A DNA stretch of 5,233 nucleotides from Candidatus Woesearchaeota archaeon (lineage in GTDB: Archaea; Nanobdellota; Nanobdellia; Woesearchaeales; GW2011-AR4): contig JAHWGX010000029.1 in the NCBI GenBank assembly GCA_019323655.1, positions 1-5,233 of the forward strand, written 5' to 3'. The translations under genes and the position numbers were made by a program. The notes under the pieces were generated by a model that saw nothing but the letters and a program-made list of their open reading frames with translations, was not told where the DNA came from and did no database searches. Below are positions 1 through 4,800 of this stretch, piece by piece (the first letter of the stretch is position 1; each line of letters starts with the position of its first letter).

Positions 1-17
1 ATTTTGTTTTGTGTATG

Positions 18-62
18 TGTGCGCAGCTTCGTCCGCAGATTATTCTGCGGCGTAGCCGCACA
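18..62. repeat. Long imperfect hairpin in gene-free left edge
   Basis: A long inverted repeat is visible. The outer arm TGTGCG (18-23) pairs with CGCACA (57-62), GCT (26-28) with AGC (54-56), CG (30-31) with CG (51-52), and CCGCAGA (33-39) with TCTGCGG (44-50), closing on a TTAT loop. That is about 18 base pairs with small bulges, in a GC-rich patch inside otherwise AT-rich DNA. An alternative stem, TGCGGC (46-51) with GCCGCA (55-60), competes with it. The hairpin is followed at once by AAAAATTTTT (62-71). It could be a factor-independent terminator of a gene to the left, a mobile-element end, or part of a structured RNA; the sequence alone does not decide. No protein-coding signature was recognised across it. 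Confidence 0.6.
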
Positions 63-82
63 AAAATTTTTCTGAGAAAATG

Positions 83-109
83 CGCCCTGAAGGGCGGGGG
101 TTTAAACCC
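83..109. repeat. GC-rich hairpin plus 12-bp palindrome, resembling an IS200/IS605-type end
   Basis: CGCCC (83-87) and GGGCG (92-96) form a perfect stem with a TGAA loop (TTCA on the other strand). Directly after it comes the perfect palindrome GGGTTTAAACCC (98-109). Read on the minus strand, the motif GCCCTTCAGGGC next to a C-run resembles the subterminal hairpins common at the ends of IS200/IS605 elements and in the RNA scaffold at the end of tnpB genes. That likeness is from memory and is an inference. No transposase or TnpB coding sequence lies in the window beside it, so this would be the end of an element lying to the left, or an orphan end. A further AAAAAGCTTTTT palindrome sits at 121-132. 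Confidence 0.4.
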
Positions 110-167
110 TTAGAGCACTAAAAAAGCTTTTTGTTTCATCTGGAAATAATAGGAATAATTTAAAAAA

Positions 168-177
168 TATTTAAATA
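168..177 (+). promoter_or_regulatory. TATA box of the PHP gene
   Basis: TATTTAAATA is a strong archaeal TATA box, preceded by an A-run that fits a BRE (the TFB-binding site). Its centre is about 27 nt upstream of the ATG at 200, which is the normal TATA-to-transcription-start distance. There is no Shine-Dalgarno motif before the ATG. Together these predict a leaderless mRNA starting at or next to the start codon. The same ten bases recur upstream of carS. Confidence 0.7.
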
Positions 178-199
178 CTTTGTTGTTTAACAAACAAAA

Positions 200-835
200 A
201 TGAAATACGACCTGCACAACCATACCCAGTATTCGCGTTGCAGCAACCTAAAGCCCAATTTACTATTAAAAATAGCAAAAAAAAGAGGGCTTAACGGCAT
301 TGCAGTCACGGACCACAACACCATAAAAGGTGCTATTAAAGTAAAAAAACTGAATAAGGACAAAGGATTTGAGGTTATTATTGGGGATGAGGTAAGAACG
401 AATTACGGGGATGTTCTCGCTTATTACCTGAACAAAGAAATAAAGTGCAGGGAATTTTTTTCTGTTGTTGACGAGGTCAAAGCGCAAGGCGGTTTAATTG
501 CTGTGGCCCATCCTTTCAGGATATCAATAAACCCCACCCTGAAGTTTAACTACCCTATTGAAAAAATAAAAAATAAGATTGACGCTGTAGAGTGCTTTAA
601 TGCAAGAATGCTTCCCGGCAATAATGGACGGGCGCTAAAACTGGCAAAAAAGCTGGATATAGCGATGGTTGGAGGCTCTGACGCGCACTTCCAATTTGAA
701 ATAGGCAGGGCATACACTGTTTTTGGAGATGATTTAAGAAAAGCTGTAAAGTGCAAAAAAACAAAGGTTTCTGGGACAATTTTATACGGGCCTTTCGGGG
801 GGTTATTGAGTTTTTTAAGAAACAGGCTGTTTTAG
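200..835 (+). CDS. PHP-domain metal-dependent phosphoesterase
   Basis: A 211-residue protein of the PHP (polymerase and histidinol phosphatase) superfamily, which hydrolyses phosphoesters with two or three bound metal ions. The family's metal-ligand motifs appear in order: H6-N-H8 at the N-terminus, T37-D38-H39, E64 after IGD, H104 in AHPF, E131 in VECFN, and D161-A-H163 in GSDAH. The set looks complete, so the enzyme should be active, probably in the cytoplasm. The length fits the small stand-alone PHP proteins (TrpH/RNase AM-like and relatives), whose substrates include nucleic acid 5' ends and small phosphates; the exact substrate cannot be told here. A basic tail (residues 181-211) follows the domain. 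The ATG is supported by a TATA box 27 nt upstream, implying leaderless translation. Its stop codon overlaps that of the convergent acyltransferase gene by 4 nt. Confidence 0.88.
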   Translation: MKYDLHNHTQYSRCSNLKPNLLLKIAKKRGLNGIAVTDHNTIKGAIKVKKLNKDKGFEVIIGDEVRTNYGDVLAYYLNKEIKCREFFSVVDEVKAQGGLIAVAHPFRISINPTLKFNYPIEKIKNKIDAVECFNARMLPGNNGRALKLAKKLDIAMVGGSDAHFQFEIGRAYTVFGDDLRKAVKCKKTKVSGTILYGPFGGLLSFLRNRLF

Positions 836-1389
836 CGTATCTCATCTCTCAATTGGTAGACATAATCCATTAATAACTTAATTTGCTCCTCAAAAGTTGT
901 TTTGCTTTTCTTTATGTAAACTAATTTGCCAATATTTACAGTAGAATTAAACGGCAAATAAGAAGATTTTATGCCTAGCGGAAGTATCAGGGTATTGGTT
1001 TCTATGGCTAATCTTATAGCTCCTGTTTTCGGATTTCTTGGTTTTGCCTTCAAGTAGCCTTCAGGAAATATCCCCACTATTTTTCCTGATTTAATATATT
1101 CCACCATCTCTTTATAAGCTTGCTCAGGACTGAACAAAGGGATCAAACCTGCCCATTTTCTGCAAATCGTTTCTCCAAGGTACCAACGCGATGGTATGAC
1201 AAGGAAATGCACTTTTTTATTGAGTTTTTTTACTATAAGATGTATTATATAAATTGCTTCTATAAGCCTTTCATGGTTGGATACAACTATGAATGGTGCC
1301 TTATTTGGGATATTTTCTATGCCCTTGACTCTCTTTACAAAGATCTTAAAAAGAATATAAACCCAAACTCTAGATACTGGATAAACCAT
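832..1389 (-). CDS. PlsC-like 1-acylglycerol-3-phosphate acyltransferase family protein
   Basis: A protein of about 185 residues from the lysophospholipid acyltransferase (LPLAT/PlsC) superfamily. Members transfer an acyl chain from acyl-CoA or acyl-ACP to a hydroxyl, typically of a glycerolipid, at the membrane. Visible motifs: motif I in SNHERLIEA, where the usual HxxxxD is HxxxxE; an FPEG motif III; the following PKTGAIRLA; and PLGI as motif IV. The first ~20 residues are hydrophobic enough for membrane attachment. An upstream TTG at 1401 would add four codons, but an AGGAGGT Shine-Dalgarno (1402-1408) abuts that TTG, so the ATG at 1389 is chosen. The gene follows the PAP2 gene in the same direction and may be co-transcribed with it. 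In an archaeon with ether lipids the true acceptor is unknown. The D-to-E change is the oddity; the rest of the domain looks intact. Confidence 0.82.
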   Translation of the reverse strand: MVYPVSRVWVYILFKIFVKRVKGIENIPNKAPFIVVSNHERLIEAIYIIHLIVKKLNKKVHFLVIPSRWYLGETICRKWAGLIPLFSPEQAYKEMVEYIKSGKIVGIFPEGYLKAKPRNPKTGAIRLAIETNTLILPLGIKSSYLPFNSTVNIGKLVYIKKSKTTFEEQIKLLMDYVYQLRDEIR

Positions 1390-1401
1390 CTGGCAGTTCA
1401 A

Positions 1402-1408
1402 ACCTCCT
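1402..1408 (-). promoter_or_regulatory. Shine-Dalgarno AGGAGGT of the plsC-like gene
   Basis: AGGAGGT on the minus strand is a near-perfect anti-16S match. It leaves essentially no spacing to the in-frame TTG at 1401 but about 12-13 nt to the ATG at 1389, which favours the ATG. Other genes here lack such a motif and seem leaderless, so its presence suggests this gene is translated from a leader or as a downstream gene of an operon. Confidence 0.65.
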
Positions 1409-1436
1409 AATTAAAAACCATAAACACCCATTCATA

Positions 1437-1446
1437 AATTTAATAT
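1437..1446 (-). promoter_or_regulatory. Possible weak TATA box of the plsC-like gene
   Basis: ATATTAAATT on the minus strand, just downstream of the PAP2 stop codon and after an A-run. It would place a transcript start near 1415, leaving a leader of about 26 nt that contains the Shine-Dalgarno. AT-rich background makes this a weak call; read-through from the PAP2 gene is equally possible. Confidence 0.3.
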
Positions 1447-1449
1447 TTT

Positions 1450-2142
1450 TTATAACACCAAAATATAAACCAGGCAACCAAGAAGCACACCTGCTAGCGT
1501 ATCTATTATTTGATGCTGTTTAGTGAATAAAGAGCTAAGTACTATTGATACTATAAAAATTATTGAGTAAAAGGATAAAACCGGAAACAGGATTAAACCC
1601 ACATAGGCTGCAACTGCGCAATGCATACTTGGAAAACAATTTCTTCCATTGTCAATTCCCTGGATAAATTTTAGGTATTTTTTTGAGAATGAATTTGCTT
1701 TATACTGCCTCCATTTTGGCGGAACAATGCATGGGAAAACAAGGAAACATAACGATTGTATAAACAGCAAAACCAAACCGCCAAAAATAAGGTATATCCC
1801 TTCCTCAATAGACCTTATTGAAACTATAACATAGCCTATCATAACATAGTATAAAAAACTGTATATCCACACCCACACCGGCCAGAATGGAATATAGCCA
1901 TCAATCCATATTTTCAGGCATGTTTCCCGGAAAAAAAAGTTATTGCGCTGAACCCAAAAAAATATTTGGTAACCTCCGGCAATTACTATTGCAAGTACTG
2001 TGGTAAATACAAGATATTGGGAGTAGCTAAGCGGAGAGTGCATAAATTTTGCCCCAATAAAATAATACGCAAATGAAAGTATTAGTGTACCCAGGACTAG
2101 CAATAGCATTAATTTGGGGCTGATGTGTGTTTTTTCTCTCAT
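1450..2142 (-). CDS. PAP2-superfamily membrane phosphatase/phosphotransferase (AUR1-like)
   Basis: A 230-residue integral membrane protein of the type 2 phosphatidic acid phosphatase superfamily, most like the AUR1/inositolphosphotransferase-type branch. Hydrophobic segments lie at about 11-30, 43-63, 86-109, 114-138, 176-206 and 213-230. The catalytic motifs follow the fourth segment: PPKWR (141-145) in the position of motif 1, FPSMH with H174 as motif 2, and TKQHQIID with H210 and D214 as motif 3. H210 would be the nucleophile that forms a phospho-histidine intermediate. Family members remove phosphate from lipid phosphates or move phospho-headgroups between lipids. The neighbouring acyltransferase and nearby carS fit a lipid role, but phosphatase and transferase cannot be separated here. 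The ATG at 2142 has no Shine-Dalgarno; an AT-rich palindrome sits upstream. Confidence 0.82.
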   Translation of the reverse strand: MREKTHISPKLMLLLVLGTLILSFAYYFIGAKFMHSPLSYSQYLVFTTVLAIVIAGGYQIFFWVQRNNFFFRETCLKIWIDGYIPFWPVWVWIYSFLYYVMIGYVIVSIRSIEEGIYLIFGGLVLLFIQSLCFLVFPCIVPPKWRQYKANSFSKKYLKFIQGIDNGRNCFPSMHCAVAAYVGLILFPVLSFYSIIFIVSIVLSSLFTKQHQIIDTLAGVLLGCLVYILVL

Positions 2143-2163
2143 GGCTTGTAAAATTTATAACAC

Positions 2164-2183
2164 TTTTAATAATTTTATTAAAA
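2164..2183 (-). promoter_or_regulatory. AT-rich 9+9 bp palindrome, likely core promoter/operator of the PAP2 gene
   Basis: TTTTAATAA (2164-2172) and TTATTAAAA (2175-2183) form a perfect inverted repeat with a 2-nt spacer. Its near half is centred about 26 nt from the PAP2 ATG, where a TATA box would lie for a leaderless mRNA, so it may include the TATA box. The symmetry could also bind a dimeric regulator. AT-rich sequence yields such repeats by chance more easily, so this is moderate evidence only. Confidence 0.4.
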
Positions 2184-2211
2184 ACTATTGCGGATTAAAA
2201 ATGAATTTATT

Positions 2212-2296
2212 GGTGGCAGGTTATGCCTCCTAATTTATCCTATTATGATTCTACATCGATGGTGTTACCCTAGTTTGGAAACATCATAAATAGGGT
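2212..2296. repeat. Two small hairpins in the gap between the GT2 and PAP2 genes
   Basis: The 175-300 nt gap between these minus-strand genes (2143-2317) holds no supported ORF. It has one hairpin at 2212-2230 (GGCA with TGCC, extended by GG/CC across a T-T mismatch). A second inverted repeat is ACCCTA (2267-2272) with TAGGGT (2291-2296). A competing GGGT/ACCC pairing lies at 2293-2305, close to the end of the glycosyltransferase gene. These may mark the 3' end of the glycosyltransferase mRNA, but there is no convincing T-run terminator on that strand. The role is unknown. Confidence 0.35.
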
Positions 2297-2317
2297 GTAA
2301 AACCCCCAAATAATTTT

Positions 2318-3013
2318 TTACCTTTTGTACCTTAGGTTATATTTAAAACTATCACTTCTTATCTGACCAAAAAGCACCCTGTAGATGGCTGATAAAACAT
2401 GCCTAACCCCCACTTTTAATCTCCCTTCCTTTTCAAACCTCCTCATTGAAAAATTTATTTTAGTTTGAATAATCCTGAATTTTCCATGCTTCCCGCATCT
2501 TTGCACATAATCCAAGTCTTCTCCTAATTTTATTGTTTCGTCAAATCCTCCTAGTTTATTATGGAGCCATTTTTTGCAAAAGATTCCCCCTCCATAAGCA
2601 TTAGGATAAAAAAACTGAGTTGTAAAGACACAAAAATTGAAAATTTTAAGATAAATCTTATCAATAAGCTTATTTGTTAATGGATGAATATAAACCCCAG
2701 CAACGTCGATTTTCCTCTTCCTTATTTCGCTTGAAGCATTTTTCAAAAAATCATTATCAAGCTGCACATCAGCGTCTAAGAATAACAAAATGTTTCCACT
2801 AGCTGCTTTTGCTCCATTGTTTCTTCCAACAGCAGGCATTCCTCCTTTTACAACTTTGCAGCCGTATTTTTTCGCTATCTTAACTGTTTGGTCTTTTGAA
2901 CCAGCATCTGCCACAATAAGTTCATAGTTTCTATAGGTTTGATTCTTAATAGAGTCCAATAATTGTGGGAGGTATTTTTCTTCATTCCATGCAGGGATTA
3001 TTATGCTTATCAT
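2318..3013 (-). CDS. Family 2 glycosyltransferase
   Basis: A GT-A fold, family 2 glycosyltransferase of about 231 residues from the chosen ATG. It starts with the nucleotide-sugar binding strand MISIIIPAWNEEKYL, followed by the conserved Asp in VADAGS. The metal-binding DXD appears as FLDADV, then a GGxF stretch (NKLGGFDE) and the acidic GEDLDY, which supplies the usual catalytic base region. It would transfer a sugar from a nucleotide sugar to a lipid, glycan or protein; donor and acceptor are not predictable. There is no clear transmembrane anchor. An in-frame GTG at 3052 would add 13 residues (MPFRTGRLSSKAP). That GTG lies about 27 nt from a palindromic TATA box, so a leaderless GTG start is a real alternative. 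The ATG is preferred because family members normally begin right at the first beta strand. Confidence 0.85.
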   Translation of the reverse strand: MISIIIPAWNEEKYLPQLLDSIKNQTYRNYELIVADAGSKDQTVKIAKKYGCKVVKGGMPAVGRNNGAKAASGNILLFLDADVQLDNDFLKNASSEIRKRKIDVAGVYIHPLTNKLIDKIYLKIFNFCVFTTQFFYPNAYGGGIFCKKWLHNKLGGFDETIKLGEDLDYVQRCGKHGKFRIIQTKINFSMRRFEKEGRLKVGVRHVLSAIYRVLFGQIRSDSFKYNLRYKR

Positions 3014-3073
3014 GGGAGCCTTACTTGATAAACGTCCTGTTCTGAAAGGCACTGTGTTCGGAACTGTGGAAAA

Positions 3074-3096
3074 CTATTTAAATAGGATATTTAAAA
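3074..3096. promoter_or_regulatory. Bidirectional TATA region between GT2 and carS
   Basis: CTATTTAAATAG (3074-3085) is a perfect 12-bp palindrome containing the archaeal TATA box TATTTAAATA. Its centre is about 26-27 nt from the carS ATG at 3106 on one side and about 27 nt from the in-frame GTG at 3052 on the other. Upstream of it, for carS, is the purine-rich GGAAAA, a plausible BRE. A second TATA-like box (TTTTAAATAT on the minus strand, 3087-3096), preceded by a purine-rich AAAAAC, could serve the glycosyltransferase instead. No Shine-Dalgarno precedes the carS ATG, so its mRNA is predicted to be leaderless. Confidence 0.65.
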
Positions 3097-3105
3097 GTTT
3101 TTATT

Positions 3106-3654
3106 ATGCAATACTTCGTAACTCTACTGCTAAGCTGCTTTTACTTTATGATGCCAGCTTATTTTGCCAACATGGCTCCGGTTATGGTAAGGGGCATTTT
3201 CAAGGGATTAGCTTTTCCTCTTGACCTTAACAAAAAAATAAAAAACAAGCCTATATTGGGGAAAAACAAGACTTTTAGGGGGCTTTTTTTTGGTGTTTTG
3301 TTTGCAGTAATTATCGCTTACCTGCAATTTCTTTTTTACAGGAATAATATATTGGCGGGTGTTTCTATTACAGACTATTCAAACTGGGCTCTAATAGGCG
3401 TTTTGATGGGCTTTGGAGCAATTTCTGGGGATTTGGCAGAGAGCTTTGTCAAGAGAAGATTAAGCTATGAGCCCGGAAAGCCTTTTGTACCATGGGACCA
3501 GATAGATTTTGTCATTGGAGCCATAATTTTTGTTTATCCTGCAGTCAGGCTTTCATTTGACAAAATAGGGGTTATTTTACTGCTGAGCTTTATTCTGCAT
3601 GTCTCAATAAACCACTTTGCTTTTTATACCGGAATAAGGAAAGAGAAGTGGTAA
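3106..3654 (+). CDS. carS: CDP-archaeol synthase
   Basis: CarS (formerly DUF46) transfers CMP from CTP to 2,3-di-O-geranylgeranylglyceryl phosphate, giving CDP-archaeol, the precursor of archaeal polar lipids, at the cytoplasmic membrane. The 182-residue length is normal. The family signatures are clear: LGKNKTFRG (51-59); GDLAESFVKRR (108-118); and PG followed by PWDQIDF, with the acidic pair at D131/D134 expected to coordinate Mg-CTP, much as in the related bacterial CdsA. About five hydrophobic segments are seen (near 3-22, 58-78, 94-107, 133-147, 152-172). The ATG lies 26-27 nt from a strong TATA box, so the start is well supported and leaderless. The gene ends one base from the stop codon of the convergent membrane-protein gene. 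This is the strongest archaeal marker in the window. Confidence 0.95.
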   Translation: MQYFVTLLLSCFYFMMPAYFANMAPVMVRGIFKGLAFPLDLNKKIKNKPILGKNKTFRGLFFGVLFAVIIAYLQFLFYRNNILAGVSITDYSNWALIGVLMGFGAISGDLAESFVKRRLSYEPGKPFVPWDQIDFVIGAIIFVYPAVRLSFDKIGVILLLSFILHVSINHFAFYTGIRKEKW

Positions 3655-3655
3655 A

Positions 3656-4123
3656 TCAAGTTAAAAAACAGAGAACTACAACCGGAACAAAAAACCATAA
3701 GTTTCTTAAAAAAATTTCATAATAATTTTTCTGTTTCAAGCTTAAGCTTAAAGAAGCATTTGGAGCTCCGTACAGGAATACAAGTGCTGATTCCAATACA
3801 AATAAGCTGAGTATTTTAGTGCTTAAGTAAAAGGCAATCCCAAGAAAAAAGTAAACAAGGGCTGATTTGTCCAGTTTTATTTGTTTATTGGACATCAGGA
3901 CAATTATGACTCCCAATGAAACTAATGAGACAGCCATGTTTATTTCATAGAAAAACAACAGGGAAGCTAAAATAAGAAAAAAAATGATTTTCCTGAGAAA
4001 AACAAAATATTTTTTTCCGGGTTTTTGCTCCTCTGGGGCAAGCTTAACCAAGATTATCCCAAACAATAAACCTAAGTAAGCGGTTACAGATGCCAAAAAA
4101 TAACTCAGATAGCTTATTTGCAT
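3656..4123 (-). CDS. Small multi-pass membrane protein of unknown function
   Basis: I do not recognise this family. From the ATG at 4123 it has 155 residues and five or six hydrophobic segments, near 5-27, 44-60, 62-77, 87-118 (long, perhaps two) and 139-154. The distinctive soluble loop LAPEEQKPGKKYF (28-40) follows the first segment. Short basic loops (around 79-86 and 129-140) lie between later segments. There is no signal peptide beyond the first membrane helix and no catalytic motif I can name. The ATG sits inside the last codons of rpiB, giving a 10-nt overlap (ATGCAAATAA) that suggests translational coupling in one mRNA. A longer reading from 4201 would overlap rpiB by 88 nt and adds a polar N-terminus, so it is rejected. 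Membrane location is clear from composition; the function is not. Confidence 0.7.
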   Translation of the reverse strand: MQISYLSYFLASVTAYLGLLFGIILVKLAPEEQKPGKKYFVFLRKIIFFLILASLLFFYEINMAVSLVSLGVIIVLMSNKQIKLDKSALVYFFLGIAFYLSTKILSLFVLESALVFLYGAPNASLSLSLKQKNYYEIFLRNLWFFVPVVVLCFLT

Positions 4124-4581
4124 GTTTTTTCTTCCAATTGCGAAATTTGTTTTACCCTTCTTATATGCCTCTCTTCTTTGCTGAAATCCGTTGCAAGCCA
4201 TATTTTTGTTATGTTTTTAGCCTCGTCGGGCTTTAATAATCTTGAACCCATGCAGAGCACATTGCTGTTGTTGTGCAGTCTGGACATGCGCGCAGTGTAC
4301 TCGCTAAAGCAGTTTGCCGCCCTTATGCCCCTGACTTTGTTAGCCACTATTGCCTCTCCCAAGCCTGTTCCGCATATCAGAATTCCCATGGCTTTGCTGT
4401 CTGCTACTTTTTTTGCCACTTCAAACGCTATTTTCGGGTAATCGCAAGGCTCTGTACTGTTTGTTCCCAAGTCCTCATAACCGTAGCCTAACTGCTCGAG
4501 GAACTTTTTTATTTCTTCCTTAAGCTCAAAGCCCGCATGGTCGCTTCCCAAGAATATTTTTTTGGTTGGCATTCTTTGCAT
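4114..4581 (-). CDS. rpiB: Ribose-5-phosphate isomerase B (RpiB/LacAB family)
   Basis: A 155-residue cytoplasmic enzyme expected to interconvert ribose 5-phosphate and ribulose 5-phosphate. Family landmarks: GSDHAGFELK near the N-terminus (D14, H15), DYP (47-49), the active-site CGTGLGEAIVANK (C70 matching E. coli Cys66), RLHNNSNVLCMGSR with H103 matching E. coli His99, and ERHIRRV near the C-terminus (R138 and R142, phosphate-binding positions). The length is typical. E76 after GLG is notable because that position is usually Met or Ile in Cys-type enzymes. RpiB is mainly bacterial, whereas archaea usually have RpiA, so transfer is likely; LacA/B-type or allose-phosphate isomerase activity cannot be excluded. 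The ATG at 4581 is chosen; the ATG at 4572, three codons in, is equally possible. There is no Shine-Dalgarno. It overlaps the downstream membrane-protein gene by 10 nt. Confidence 0.92.
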   Translation of the reverse strand: MQRMPTKKIFLGSDHAGFELKEEIKKFLEQLGYGYEDLGTNSTEPCDYPKIAFEVAKKVADSKAMGILICGTGLGEAIVANKVRGIRAANCFSEYTARMSRLHNNSNVLCMGSRLLKPDEAKNITKIWLATDFSKEERHIRRVKQISQLEEKTCK

Positions 4582-4800
4582 TTAATCAATTTTATCTTAT
4601 CTTGAACAATTATTTGCACATCAATTTTTTGCATTAACATTAATTGATTACAGCATTGAAAAATTGTTGTATTATCAATATTATTTTTTATTTATTAAAT
4701 AAATACTGTTAATTGCAATAAACTAAATCTTATCAAATGATTATGATAATTTCTTTTAACTTAATGGTTTTTTATTATTGCGCTTTTAATATTTATTGTT
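4582..4800. other. Very AT-rich gap without a gene
   Basis: No ORF with a recognisable product is seen on either strand. The stretch contains inverted repeats such as TATTTATT/AATAAATA (4689-4705, one-base spacer) and TTATCA/TGATAA (4730-4749). It must carry the rpiB promoter, since rpiB is the first gene of its pair, but no single TATA box stands out. The missing 240 or so codons of dph2 are not present here in any frame, not even in decayed form that I can recognise. Confidence 0.6.

Noticed and set aside
1..113. Open plus-strand frame through the hairpin region (frame 3, ending TAG at 111-113)
   Set aside because: The translation (basic, low-complexity, ending KGGGLNP) matches no family I know, including TnpB C-termini; the strong hairpins explain the composition better.
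1390..1401. TTG start at 1401 for the plsC-like gene
   Set aside because: The Shine-Dalgarno AGGAGGT abuts this codon with no spacing; the ATG four codons later has usable spacing.
3003..3224. Plus-strand 73-codon ORF across the GT2/carS promoter
   Set aside because: It overlaps the start of both well-supported genes in another frame, has no recognisable domain and runs through the TATA region.
4124..4201. Longer start (4201) for the membrane-protein gene
   Set aside because: It would add 26 polar residues read out of frame through conserved rpiB sequence (88-nt overlap). The ATG at 4123 gives a natural 10-nt overlap and a hydrophobic start.
4118..4441. Plus-strand 107-codon ORF antisense to rpiB
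   Set aside because: It is the shadow of the clearly coding rpiB frame; its composition shows no domain of its own.
4509..4640. Minus-strand 43-codon ORF overlapping the rpiB start in another frame
   Set aside because: Starts in AT-rich spacer without promoter or ribosome site, has no recognisable motif and runs into rpiB out of frame.
4689..4749. AT-rich inverted repeats as a replication origin or CRISPR-like element
   Set aside because: There is no regular repeat-spacer pattern, no repeated origin-box motif and no cdc6/orc1 gene; AT-rich DNA gives such repeats easily.
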